The notes: generated from the sequence alone by a model not told the origin. A DNA stretch of 64,000 nucleotides from Streptomyces spectabilis (GCF_008704795.1 NZ_CP023690.1:2738501-2802500); one strand, 5' to 3'; positions 18,094 through 31,553 are shown, counted from the stretch's first letter. Numbers and translations: made by a program.

Positions 18094-18429
18094 CTTTCGG
18101 GGAAGCGGCCGAACCGTAATCACCGTTGCGCGGTGCGCTATCGCTGTGTTCCGACGGTGTCCTACGTCGTCGCGGCGCGGCGGACCGGCTCCGCGGTCCC
18201 ACCCGTTTGCCGCACATCTACCGCCCCGCGGGGGACGCTCTCCCCCACCCGCCCACCCCGCAGCCCTGCCCCCACCTCACGGGCCCACCCGGCCCCCCGA
18301 CCACTGAGACGACCCCACAGCCCGGCCACGGGCCCCACCGCCGGGGGCGACTCGGACACTCCAACCGGCCCAAGGGCAAAGGCCCCCCAACACCGGGGCC
18401 CACCCGCGGCCCCCGGCTCCCCGACCCAC

Positions 18430-18900
18430 GCGGCCCCACCACCCACCCACTCATGGGGCCTCCCGTCGAGCCCGAGCCCCACACAGCCACGTGGCCCCCC
18501 ACCACCCGCCCCACCCGACACGGCACCTGACACCCACTCACGGAGCCTCCCGTCGCGCCCCAGCCCCACACAACCACGTGCCCCCCACCACCCGCCCCAC
18601 CTGACACGACACCTGACACCCACTCACGGAGCCTCCCGTCGGACCCCAGCACCACACGACCACGCACCCCCACCACCCGCCCCATCCGGCACCTCGCACC
18701 CACTCACGGGGCCTCCCGTCGGGCCTCTGCCCCAGACCCGCTCGGTCCCACCACTCACCCGGCACGGCCTCGCGCCCATCCATGGGCCTCCCGTCGAGCC
18801 CCTCTCCCCACGCCTGCGCGGTCCCACCGCCCTCCCCACCCGGCACGGCGCACCTCGTACCCACTCACGGAGCCTCCCGTCGAGCCCCGCTCTCCACACC
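18430..18900. repeat. Imperfect tandem array, unit about 75-87 bp, six copies
   Basis: The marker CCTCCCGTCG (usually preceded by CCCACTCACGGAG or a variant) begins at about 18459, 18546, 18632, 18712, 18787 and 18873, giving intervals of 87, 86, 80, 75 and 86 nt. Units vary in length without keeping a reading frame, which argues against a coding repeat. Further isolated copies of the marker occur at 19287 and 19611. Confidence 0.8.
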
Positions 18901-18903
18901 CGC

Positions 18904-19093
18904 GCGGCCCCACCGCCCACCCCCGCCCAGCACGCTTGGGGAAGCCGACCGGGACAGCGCGCCCCGGCACGGCGCCTCACACCCAGCCCCGCCACACAAG
19001 GCCGCGCAGGCACAGCCACCTGCCCACGCCCAAACGCCAGTTGGGGCCGGTGCCGAAGCCCAGCCGACCACACCCCGCACCCACACGCAGCAC
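18904..19093. repeat. Large direct repeat, copy A
   Basis: About 190 bp beginning GCGGCCCCACCGCCCACCCC and including GAAGCCGACCGGGACAGCGC and CGCCAGTTGGGGCCGG. It is nearly identical to 19317-19505, about 413 nt further on. The match is long, spanning distinct non-simple sequence, so it is a true duplication rather than chance low complexity. Confidence 0.85.
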
Positions 19094-19205
19094 CCTCCTC
19101 AGGGCCCCTGCCCTACGCACTGACGCGGTCGCGCCAACCGCCCCCGCCCAGCACCCCGCCGCGGCACCCCACGGGCGCTGCCCCCGGCGCCGCACCGCGC
19201 GCCGC

Positions 19206-19296
19206 GCCAAGCGGACAGGTGCGACGCCGCTGGCCACGCCTAAGTACGAGGTCAAGCGGGGCGGCACCTCGCACCCGCCCACGGGGCCTCCCGTCG
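19206..19296. repeat. Direct repeat, copy C
   Basis: It begins GCCAAGCGGACAGGTGCGAC and includes GGCCACGCCTAAGTACGAGG and CACCCGCCCACGGGGCCTCC. A close copy lies at 19527-19620, and both end in the CCTCCCGTCG marker of the tandem array. The C and D copies flank the second large direct repeat. Confidence 0.75.
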
Positions 19297-19316
19297 AGGC
19301 CCTGCCCCAGACCCGC

Positions 19317-19505
19317 GCGGTCCCACCGCCCACCCCCACCCGGCACGGCTTGAGGAAGCCGACCGGGACAGCGCGCCCCGGCACGGCGCCTCACACCCAG
19401 CCCCGCCACACAAGGCCGCGCAGGCACAGCCACCTGCCCACGCCCAAGCGCCAGTTGGGGCCGGCGCCGAAGCCCCGACCACACCCCGCACCCACACACG
19501 GCACC
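19317..19505. repeat. Large direct repeat, copy B
   Basis: Near-identical partner of 18904-19093, beginning GCGGTCCCACCGCCCACCCC. Differences are scattered single bases and small indels, so the duplication is old enough to have diverged slightly. The combined order (marker, A, C, marker, B, D, marker) suggests a larger composite unit of about 320-410 nt that has been duplicated. Confidence 0.85.
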
Positions 19506-19526
19506 CCACCCCAGCGCCCTCGCGTC

Positions 19527-19620
19527 GCCCCAAGCGGACAGGTACGACCACCGCTGGCCACGCCTGAGTGCGAGGTCAAGCGGATCGGCACCCCGCACCC
19601 GCCCACAAGGCCTCCCGTCG
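19527..19620. repeat. Direct repeat, copy D
   Basis: Partner of 19206-19296, beginning GCCCCAAGCGGACAGGTACG and including GGCCACGCCTGAGTGCGAGG, and again ending in the CCTCCCGTCG marker at 19611-19620. Spacing to copy C is about 321 nt. Confidence 0.75.
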
Positions 19621-20240
19621 GCCCCCGCTCCACACGGCCGGGGCCCACCACCAGCTCCGGCAGGTGGGGCGGCATCCGTACACCGGGGCACGGAGCTTCC
19701 GGTCGGGACCGCCCTCCCCGACCCCAACGTCACCTCACACCTCAGGCGAGGCCACTACCGGCCTGACTCGCAGCGCCTCGACCAGGCTCACGGATGCCCT
19801 CGCTCCTGGCCGCCCGCTGTGCCCGCAGGGAGGCGCTGCGTCCGGGCGGCGGCGGGGCGGGCCCTCGTCGTACGGACGCGGCATCGGCCCGCTCGGGTGC
19901 GTGAGCCGCCCTCTGCGGCAAGGGCGACACGGAGGGGGCGGGCGGCGGGACCGGGCCGGGGCGCGAACGCGAGCTCGGCTTGGAGCAGTACGTCCGGGTG
20001 CACGGGCCGGGCCAGGCCTTCAAGCCGTACCGGCCCGGGCAGGTGTCGGGACCGCCCCGTCTGCGGACGGGACCTCGGCGCCCAGCGGCACGGCCAAGCA
20101 CGTGAGCCGCCACCGTTCCGGCCCCCGGTGGAGGCCAGGACCGCCGCGTAAGGCACAGGCTCGACCCGGAGCGCTCCGGCCGGGCCCACGGGGGTCGGCG
20201 CCCTCTCAGCTTCCGCAGTACAGGCACCGAGCCCTGGCCC

Positions 20241-20272
20241 GGGTGGGGGCGGGTGGGGGCGGGTGGGTGGGG
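20241..20272 (+). other. G-quadruplex-capable G-runs
   Basis: GGGTGGGGGC is repeated twice and followed by GGGTGGGTGGGG, giving more than four G-runs of three or more within 32 nt. A second such cluster lies at 20369-20388 (GGTGGGGGCGGGTGGGTGGG). Both are on the forward strand, in the gene-free region. Confidence 0.6.
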
Positions 20273-20723
20273 CCGCCCCGCTGCGGGCAGCGCGCCCGGC
20301 TCGAAGCCCCGCGCGCAGGGCCCGGGGCGGTCGCCGGTGCCTCGGCAGGGGCCCTCACGCCCGTGCCTGGTGGGGGCGGGTGGGTGGGCCCGCCCCGGCG
20401 CGCGGAGCGCGGCACCTCGTCCCCCGGCCTCAGCGTCAGCGTCAACCGCCACCCCGCAAGCGCCAGCGCCCCCGTCAGCCGCCACCCCGCACCCCAGCAA
20501 GACCAGAGCCCACAACCCGAGGAACCCGAGGCAGGCCGAGAGCCCGGCCAGGGAGGAACAGTCCGAGAGGCCTAGCGAAGGGCAGGGGGCCGCCCAGCGC
20601 CCCGGCAGGGCCCCGGCCCCGGAAGGCCCGGGGCAAGGGTGCGCGGCGCCTGCCGAAGGTCCGGTCGGGGACACGGCAGGCACCGCGCTCAGTTCCGCAC
20701 GCCGTTGTACGGGACAAACAGGG

Positions 20724-22176
20724 TCAGACCGTAAGGGAACGGTCCGAGGGACGGATCGGGGCCGGGAGGTCGCTCGCGCCGGTGAGGAACCGGTCCACAC
20801 CGCGCGCGGCCGAGCGGCCCTCGGCGATCGCCCAGACGATCAGCGACTGGCCACGCCCCGCGTCACCCGCGACGAAGACGCCCGGCACGTTGGTGTGGAA
20901 GTCACCGTCACGGGCAATATTGCCACGCTCGTCCAGGTCGATGCCGAACTGGTCCACCAGACCGTTCTCCCGGTCCGTACCGGTGAAGCCCATCGCGAGG
21001 GTCACGAGCTGCGCCGGAATCCGACGCTCCGTGCCCGGCTTCTGTGTGAGCTTGCCGTCCACGAAGGCGACCTCGACCAGGTGCAGCCACTGCACGTTCC
21101 CGTCCTCGTCGCCCTCGAAGTGGGTCGTCGAGACGGAGTAGACGCGCTCGCCGCCCTCCTCGTGGGCGGAGGTGACCTTGTAGAGCATGGGAAAGGTCGG
21201 CCAGGGCTGACCGGGAGCCCGGTCCTCGCCGGGGCGGGGCATGATCTCCAGCTGGGTGACGGACGCCGCGCCCTGGCGGTGCGCGGTGCCCACGCAGTCC
21301 GCCCCGGTGTCGCCGCCGCCGATGACGACGACGTGCTTGCCCTCGGCGGAGACGGGCGTCACCACGTAGTCGCCCTCCTGCACCTTGTTGGCGAGCGGCA
21401 GGTACTCCATGGCCTGGTAGACGCCCTTGAGCTCGCGGCCGGGCACCGGCAGGTCGCGGGCCGTCGTGGCGCCCGCCGCGACGACCACGGCGTCGTACCG
21501 CTTGCGCAGCTTCGCCGCGTCGATGTCGCGGCCGATCTCCACGCCGGTGCGGAACTTGGTGCCCTCCGCGCGCATCTGCTCGATGCGCCGGTTGATGTGC
21601 CGCTTCTCCATCTTGAACTCGGGGATGCCGTAGCGCAGGAGACCGCCGATGCGGTCCGCGCGCTCGTAGACGGCGACGGTGTGGCCCGCCCGGGTGAGCT
21701 GCTGGGCGGCGGCGAGCCCGGCCGGGCCCGAGCCGATGACGGCGACCGTCTTGCCGCTCAGGCGCTCCGGCGCCTGCGGCGCCACGTCGCCCGTCTCCCA
21801 CGCCTTGTCGATGATCGAGACTTCGACGTTCTTGATGGTGACGGCCGGCTGGTTGATGCCGAGGACGCACGCCGACTCGCAGGGGGCCGGGCAGAGCCGC
21901 CCGGTGAACTCCGGGAAGTTGTTCGTGGCGTGCAGCCGCTCGGAGGCCGCCGACCAGTCCTCGCGGTACGCGTAGTCGTTCCACTCGGGGATCAGGTTCC
22001 CCAGCGGGCAGCCGTTGTGGCAGAAGGGGATGCCGCAGTCCATGCAGCGCGAGGCCTGCTTGGAGATGATCGGGAGCAGCGAGCCCGGGACGTAGACCTC
22101 GTTCCAGTCCTGGACGCGCTCGCCCACCGGGCGGGTCCGGGCGACCTCACGGCCGTGGTGCAGAAAGCCCTTGGGA

Positions 22177-22184
<8 letters not shown>
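20724..22184 (-). CDS. gltD: Glutamate synthase (NADPH) small subunit
   Basis: 486 residues, the normal length. GltD takes electrons from NADPH through FAD and iron-sulfur clusters to the large subunit, for glutamine + 2-oxoglutarate to two glutamate. Visible are cluster ligands [17 protein letters not shown] and [14 protein letters not shown], the FAD dinucleotide motif [15 protein letters not shown] and the NADPH motif [13 protein letters not shown]. The ATG lies inside the end of gltB (8-nt overlap), so the subunits are translationally coupled. The stop is next to the repeat-rich region. Confidence 0.97.
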
Positions 22185-26739
<4,555 letters not shown>

Positions 26740-27064
26740 CGGCACTCCCGTCGTCGTGGTGGGGCACCTCCCAGGCTCTGGGGGCGCGGGCGGCGAGGGA
26801 CGACGTTGGCCCTGGCGAAATTTCGTGCAGGTTACATGATGAGCCGCTTCTCGAAAAGCGGATACTTCATTCCAGTATCTGGACAGCGCTCTGGGGATGG
26901 AGAGCGGCGGAGAGGGGCCTGAACGGGCAGATCGGTGACCGGTGGCCCGGAGCGACCACAGGCCTCATTGCCCGCAGCGCTTACGGCTCATGCCCGCCGG
27001 TCAAGGCATCGAAACAGTCTCGAAACGGATACTTGTACGAGAGTCCGCATACCCCGGCGATCGG
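26740..27064. promoter_or_regulatory. gltB upstream region with GlnR-box-like and palindromic motifs
   Basis: No gene is seen in these 325 nt. On the reverse strand GTAAC-n6-GAAAT (26820-26835) resembles half of a GlnR box (gTnAc-n6-GaAAc). On the forward strand GAAAC-n6-GAAAC occurs at 27011-27026. GATACTTCATTCCAGTATC (26861-26879) is an inverted repeat with 6-bp arms. The sequence TCTCGAAAAGCGGATACTT (26849-26867) recurs almost exactly at 27018-27034. A hairpin CCGCTT/AAGCGG lies at 26844-26861. These could serve nitrogen control of gltB; none is proven. Confidence 0.4.
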
Positions 27065-27796
27065 TCATCCTACGGCCGTCCCGAACAGGCTGCCCAGGGC
27101 GTACGTCACACCGGCCGCGGCCCCGCCGAGCACGAGCTGCCGCAGCCCGCTGAACCACCACGACCGCGCGGTCACCTTGGCGACGACGGCGCCGCAGGCG
27201 AACAGGCCGACGAGCGCGAGCAGCACCGCGGGCCACAGGGCACTGGCGCCCAGCAGATACGGCAGCACGGGGAGCAGCGCGCCGAGGGCGAACGAGCCGA
27301 AGGACGAGACCGCCGCCACGACCGGCGAGGGCAGATCGCTCGGGTCGATGCCGAGCTCCTCGCGGGCGTGGATCTCCAGGGCCTGCTCGGGGTCGCGCGA
27401 CAGCTGCCGCGCGACCTCGCGGGCGAGGGCGGGCTCGACGCCGCGGGACTCGTAGAGCGCGGCCAGCTCCTGCTCCTCGTCCTTGGGGTGCTTGCGCAAC
27501 TCCCGGCGCTCCACGTCCAGTTCGGCCTGCACCAGTTCGCGCTGCGAGGCGACCGAGGTGTACTCGCCCGCGGCCATGGAGAACGCACCGGCCGCGAGCC
27601 CGGAGAGCCCGGTGATCACGATGGTCTGCTGCGACACGGCCCCGCCCGCGACGCCCGTCATCAGGGCGAGGTTGGACACCAGGCCGTCCATGGCCCCGAA
27701 GACGGCCGGGCGCAGCCAGCCACCGTTGACGTCACGGTGGGTGTGGTTGTCACGGTGCGCCTCGTGCAGTGTCGCTTCGGTCTCGATGATCGCCAT
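27065..27796 (-). CDS. VIT1/CCC1-family transporter
   Basis: 243 residues. The N-terminal part has GWLRPAVFGAMDGLVSNLALMTGVAGG, the characteristic first helices of VIT proteins, then GLAAGAFSMAAGEYTSVASQRE. A charged metal-binding-like helix region with a Glu-rich stretch (KDEEQELAALYES) follows, and three more membrane helices are at the C terminus. Family members export Fe2+ or Mn2+ from the cytoplasm, and that role is likely here. The reverse-strand ATG at 27796 faces the ADP-ribosylglycohydrolase operon, sharing a 313-nt intergenic region. No iron-box motif was recognised. Confidence 0.9.
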   Translation of the reverse strand: MAIIETEATLHEAHRDNHTHRDVNGGWLRPAVFGAMDGLVSNLALMTGVAGGAVSQQTIVITGLSGLAAGAFSMAAGEYTSVASQRELVQAELDVERRELRKHPKDEEQELAALYESRGVEPALAREVARQLSRDPEQALEIHAREELGIDPSDLPSPVVAAVSSFGSFALGALLPVLPYLLGASALWPAVLLALVGLFACGAVVAKVTARSWWFSGLRQLVLGGAAAGVTYALGSLFGTAVG

Positions 27797-28055
27797 GGTG
27801 CGGCCCCCTCAGGAATGGCTCTGTACGTCTCGACATCGCTCTGACTTCTCGTCGGCGATCTCGAAAGTACGCGCGAAAAATCGCTCTCGCCAGCAAGGAA
27901 GGCCGTACTTACCTGCGAAAACACACCCCTGTGAGACGCCCGGCACGGGCCGCGCGGAGCCGTCGCAGAGCCGTCGCGGACATGCCGAAGGAGTGATGCT
28001 GAGCGCCTGCATGCTCACATGAGTGGCGCGGCGTGGCAGGGATGCTCCCAGCACG

Positions 28056-28095
28056 ACTCAGCGGCACTCAGCGTTACTCAGCGGTACTCAGCGCG
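28056..28095 (+). promoter_or_regulatory. Four exact 10-bp direct repeats upstream of the ADP-ribosylglycohydrolase operon
   Basis: ACTCAGCGnn occurs four times with a period of exactly 10 nt (28056, 28066, 28076, 28086), ending 14 nt before the start codon at 28110. A one-helical-turn period would place identical contacts on one face of the DNA. It may be an operator, or part of the leader RNA. No other purpose is evident. Confidence 0.55.
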
Positions 28096-28109
28096 ATGGG
28101 AGGCAGGAC

Positions 28110-30365
28110 ATGGCGTCCGTCGCCTGTGTTCCCCCGGTCCCGGCGCCCGACGGCGCGGGCGGACTGCGCGAGCGGGCCCGCGGGGCCCTGCTCGGCCTGG
28201 CGGTCGGCGACGCGCTCGGCGCGCCCGCCGAGAACCTGAAGCCGTCCGAGATCCGCCGCCGTTGGGGCCGCATCACCGGGTACGTCGCCGAGCACCCGGC
28301 CGGTACCGACGACACCGAGTACGCGATCTTCTCCGGCCTGCTGCTCGCCCGGCACGGCTCCGCGCTCACCGTCGCGCACGTCGAGCACGCCTGGCACCGG
28401 TGGATCGCCGACCTGGACGAAGGCCCCTTCCGAGGCGCCGGGTTCAGCGAGCGCGGCACCCTGGAGAACCTCCGCAGGGGCCTGGCCGCGCCCATCTCCG
28501 CGCAGCACCGGCACGCCTGGAGCGACGGCCTCGCGATGCGGGCCGCGCCCTTCGGCGTCTTCGCCGCGGGCCGCCCAGCGGAGGCGGCACGCCTGGTCGC
28601 CGTCGACGGCACCGTCAGCCACGACGGCGAGGGCATCCACGGCGGCCGGGCCGTCGCCGCGGGCGTCGCGGCGGCGATGGCCGGGGCCCCGGTGGAGACG
28701 GTGGTCGCGGCGGCCCTGTCCGTCATCCCGTACGACTCCTGGACCTCGCGCTCCCTGCGCCGTGCCGTCGCCGTGGCCCACCGGGGCGAACGCGCGGTCC
28801 GCTCGGCGGTCGTCATCGGCGGCTACCCCTGGACGGACCTGGCCCCGGAGGCGGTGGGCCTCGCCTTCGGCGCGTACGCGGCCGCCCGGGGCGACTTCGC
28901 GACGGCGGTCCTCACCGCGGTCAACATGGGCCGCGACGCGGACACCACGGCGGCGGTGGCGGGCGCCCTCGCCGGAGCCACGGGCGGCGCCGCCTCGATC
29001 CCCCCGGAGTGGTCAGCGGCGATCGGCCCGGTAAGGGGCACCTGCCTCCCCTCCATGAAGGGCCACCACGTACTGGACGTGGCGGAACTCCTGACAGCAG
29101 ATACTGCTGTGGGCAATCGTCCCGCAGGGCAAGTGGGGTCTCCCCTGCTCGAGCGAAGCCGAGAGCTTGGGGACGGGTGGGCACAGCCCCCGGTGTCGAG
29201 CAACTGTGGAACCAGGCCCCGGGTCCAGGGGCGCAGCCCCGGCCGACGCCCCCTCGACGGGGCCCAGATCGAAGGCCTCCTGCTCGGCCTCGCGGCAGGC
29301 GACGCCGCCGGTTGGCCATCGGCCCGGCACAGGGCGACCCGCATGCCCGACTGGACCCGCCGCCTCACCCGCGAACTGGACACCTTCGCCGAGCACAACG
29401 CCACCACCACCCTCCCCGTCCCCATCGCCCTCAACCAGCCCCCTGAGCCCCTGCGCCTCGGCCCCTCGGACGACGCCGAATGGGCCGCGCTCACCGCCGA
29501 GTCCGTGCTCCGCGCCGCGGACGGCACCCTCGACCCCACCCTGACCAGGGACCGCCGCACCCGCGCCACCCTCGCCCTGTCCTGGAACACCCTGGCCAGC
29601 GAGGTCGCCGCCGCCGCGGCCCGCGCCCCGGAGGTGGAGTCCGCCGTGCTCCCCCTGCGCGCCCGCATCTCCGTGCGCGCGGGCCTCGGCAATCTGGCCG
29701 CGGGCCTCACCCCGCCCGCCACCGGCCACGACAACCCGCACTTCTTCGACGACGCGGCCTGCGTGCGCGCCTGCGTCCTGGCCGTCGTGCACCCCGGCGA
29801 CCCCGAACGGGCCGCCGACCTGGCCGAGTTCGACGCCCGCTACACCCAGGACGGTGACGGCGTGCACGGCGCCCGCGCGATGGCCGCGGCGATCGCGGCC
29901 GCCCTCGGCGGCGCCGGGCCCGACGCCGCGGTCGACGCCGGCCTCGCCCAGTTGCCCGAGCACACCGAGATCGGGCGCAACGCCCGGCACGCCGTGAAGC
30001 TCGCCCGCACCTGCGCCCCCGCGGCCGACGCCACGTTCGCCCTGGTCCCGCTCCTGGAGCACGAGATCGTCGACCACGTCTACAGCTACGGCATCGCCGC
30101 CGCCGAGACCGTGCCCGTCGCCCTGGCCCTGGCCGCCGCGGCCCGCGGCCGGGTCCGCGAGGCGGTGCCCGCCGCCGCCTGTCTGTCGCGCGTGGCGGAC
30201 TCGGCACCCGCGCTCGCCGGCGCCCTGACCGGCGTCCTGGGCACGGCCGCCGCGATCCCCGACAGCTGGCGCACGTCCTGCCGCACCCTGTCCGGCTGCG
30301 CCCTGCCGCGCCTCGCGGGTACCGACCTGGTGGAGCTGGCCGCACAACTGACCCGTACGAACTGA
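28110..30365 (+). CDS. Tandem ADP-ribosylglycohydrolase-type protein with a degenerate second domain
   Basis: 751 residues. Domain 1 (about 10-320) has both metal-binding motifs of the ARH/DraG family, GTDDTE (Thr66-Asp67-Asp68-Thr69) and NMGRDADTT (Asp276, Asp278, Thr279), and should be active in hydrolysing ADP-ribose or a related N-glycoside. Domain 2 (about 380-745) is clearly related (LGLAAGDAAGWPS, ALAGALTGVLG), but its motifs are SDDA (453-456) and SRVADS, where the first Asp of the D-x-D pair is Val695, so it is probably catalytically weak or structural. The joining segment (about 330-380) is encoded by a repeat-like sequence. ATG 28110 is preferred for GGGAGG six nt upstream. First gene of the operon. 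Confidence 0.85.
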   Translation: MASVACVPPVPAPDGAGGLRERARGALLGLAVGDALGAPAENLKPSEIRRRWGRITGYVAEHPAGTDDTEYAIFSGLLLARHGSALTVAHVEHAWHRWIADLDEGPFRGAGFSERGTLENLRRGLAAPISAQHRHAWSDGLAMRAAPFGVFAAGRPAEAARLVAVDGTVSHDGEGIHGGRAVAAGVAAAMAGAPVETVVAAALSVIPYDSWTSRSLRRAVAVAHRGERAVRSAVVIGGYPWTDLAPEAVGLAFGAYAAARGDFATAVLTAVNMGRDADTTAAVAGALAGATGGAASIPPEWSAAIGPVRGTCLPSMKGHHVLDVAELLTADTAVGNRPAGQVGSPLLERSRELGDGWAQPPVSSNCGTRPRVQGRSPGRRPLDGAQIEGLLLGLAAGDAAGWPSARHRATRMPDWTRRLTRELDTFAEHNATTTLPVPIALNQPPEPLRLGPSDDAEWAALTAESVLRAADGTLDPTLTRDRRTRATLALSWNTLASEVAAAAARAPEVESAVLPLRARISVRAGLGNLAAGLTPPATGHDNPHFFDDAACVRACVLAVVHPGDPERAADLAEFDARYTQDGDGVHGARAMAAAIAAALGGAGPDAAVDAGLAQLPEHTEIGRNARHAVKLARTCAPAADATFALVPLLEHEIVDHVYSYGIAAAETVPVALALAAAARGRVREAVPAAACLSRVADSAPALAGALTGVLGTAAAIPDSWRTSCRTLSGCALPRLAGTDLVELAAQLTRTN
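29098..29245. repeat. Intergenic-type repeat sequence embedded in coding sequence
   Basis: This stretch includes GGGCAATCGTCCCGCAGGGC, CTGCTCGAGCGAAGCCGAGA followed by GCTTGGGGA, and GGGTCCAGGGGCGCAGCCCC. From memory these are hairpin-forming elements common between Streptomyces genes. Here they are read in frame as a roughly 50-residue linker (residues about 330-380) between the two domains, with composition unlike either domain. Confidence 0.65.
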
Positions 30366-30389
30366 CCACCCCAGGAGGGCGATCCAGGC

Positions 30390-31553
30390 ATGCCACCACC
30401 GAAGAGGACGTTCCTCGAGGACCGCGTCACCGGTGCCCTCGTGGGCGCGGCCGTCGGCGACGCGCTCGGCGGCCCCGTGGAGGGCTACTCCCCCGAACAG
30501 ATCGCGGACCGGCACGGCGGCCCGGTGCACGGCATCGTCGGCCCCTGGCACGGCGACGCCTGGCGCACGGCCCGCCCCATCGCCCCGTACCACAAGGGCG
30601 ACGGCCACGTCACCGACGACACCTTGATGACGCACGCGCTGGTCCGCGTGTACGCCGCGGTACGCGACCACGTGGACGCGTACGCCGTCGCCGACCACCT
30701 GGTCCCCGACCTGATGACGAACCCGCGCTGGATCCCGGAGCTCGAGGCCGAGGCCCTGCCCCTGCACCGCGTCTTCCTCGCCGAGAAGTGGCTCGTCGCC
30801 CGCCTGCACTACGGCCACGTGGACCCGCGCGAGGCGGGCAGCGGCAACATCGTCAACTGCGGCGCGGCGATGTACATGGCGCCGGTCGGCCTGGTCAACG
30901 CCGCCCACCCCGAGGCCGCGTACGCCGAGGCCCTGGACGTCGCGGGCGCGCACCAGTCGTCGTACGGACGGGAGGCGGCGGGCGTCTTCGCGGCGGCCGT
31001 GGCGGCGGCCTGCGCCCCCGGCGCGACGCCCACCACGGTGATCGACACCTGTCTGGCCCTGGCCAAGGACGGCACGCGGGCGGCGATCGAGGCGGTGGCG
31101 GACACGGCGGGCCGCCACCGCGCCTACGAGACGGCGCTGCGCCCGCTGCGCGCGGCGGTCGCCCCCTTCGACACCGTCGGCCCCGACTACCGCGCCCCGT
31201 CCCTCGGCGCCCGGCGCCCCTCGCGCCTGCACGCCGTCGAGGAACTCCCCGTCGCGCTCGGCATGTTGCTGATCGGCGACGGCGACTACCGCGCCACCGT
31301 CCTCGGCTCGGTGAACTACGGCCGCGACTGCGACTCGATCGCCACGATGAGCGGCGCGCTCGCGGGCGCCCTGCGCGGCGAGGCCGCGGTCCCGTCCGAC
31401 TGGTCGAAGCGGGTGGCCGAGGCGAGCCGCCTGGACCTGCACGCCCCGGCCCGCGCCCTGACGGCGGTCGCCGAAGAGGTCTTCGCCAAGGACCGGGCCC
31501 GCCGCCGCGCCCACGAACAGGCGTTCACGGCCCTGACGGGCGGCACCCCCTGA
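30390..31553 (+). CDS. ADP-ribosylglycohydrolase family protein
   Basis: 387 residues, one complete domain. Metal motifs are VTDDTLM (Thr75-Asp76-Asp77-Thr78) and NYGRDCDS (Asp313, Asp315, Ser316), both intact. The N-terminal ALVGAAVGDALGGPVEGY is the family start motif. Insertions such as GDAWRTARPIAPYHKGDG distinguish it from the neighbouring homologues, so substrate may differ. AGGAGG lies 11 nt before the ATG. It is 24 nt after the first gene and shares TGATG with the next. Cytoplasmic. Confidence 0.92.
   Translation: MPPPKRTFLEDRVTGALVGAAVGDALGGPVEGYSPEQIADRHGGPVHGIVGPWHGDAWRTARPIAPYHKGDGHVTDDTLMTHALVRVYAAVRDHVDAYAVADHLVPDLMTNPRWIPELEAEALPLHRVFLAEKWLVARLHYGHVDPREAGSGNIVNCGAAMYMAPVGLVNAAHPEAAYAEALDVAGAHQSSYGREAAGVFAAAVAAACAPGATPTTVIDTCLALAKDGTRAAIEAVADTAGRHRAYETALRPLRAAVAPFDTVGPDYRAPSLGARRPSRLHAVEELPVALGMLLIGDGDYRATVLGSVNYGRDCDSIATMSGALAGALRGEAAVPSDWSKRVAEASRLDLHAPARALTAVAEEVFAKDRARRRAHEQAFTALTGGTP

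Larger units (their letters stand above)
18140..20720. other. Repeat-rich region without convincing genes, 2.6 kb
   Basis: No frame here shows normal Streptomyces coding character, a recognisable domain or a convincing Shine-Dalgarno/start pair. Long frames exist on both strands, but they encode Pro/His/Thr- or Gly/Arg-rich low-complexity peptides that change frame from one repeat unit to the next. From about 18200 to 19700 the forward strand is strongly C-rich. From about 20240 it becomes G-rich over short tracts. The stretch contains a tandem array, two large direct repeats, smaller duplications and G-runs, listed separately. It sits between the start of the ABC importer operon and the end of gltD. 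It may be a degenerate locus or a source of structured RNA, but I cannot assign a function. Confidence 0.65.

Noticed and set aside
18430..18900. CRISPR-like array
   Set aside because: The spacing is irregular, the repeats are long and imperfect, there are no unique spacers of uniform length, and no cas genes are present.
18133..19766. Several long frames in the repeat-rich region
   Set aside because: They are Pro/His/Thr- or Gly/Trp/Arg-rich, change frame between repeat units, and lack start signals.
19925..20105. A frame of about 58 codons containing LGLEQYVRVHGPGQAFKPYR
   Set aside because: It looks slightly more protein-like than its surroundings, but it has no start codon or domain I recognise. 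It may be a relic; support is too weak to list.
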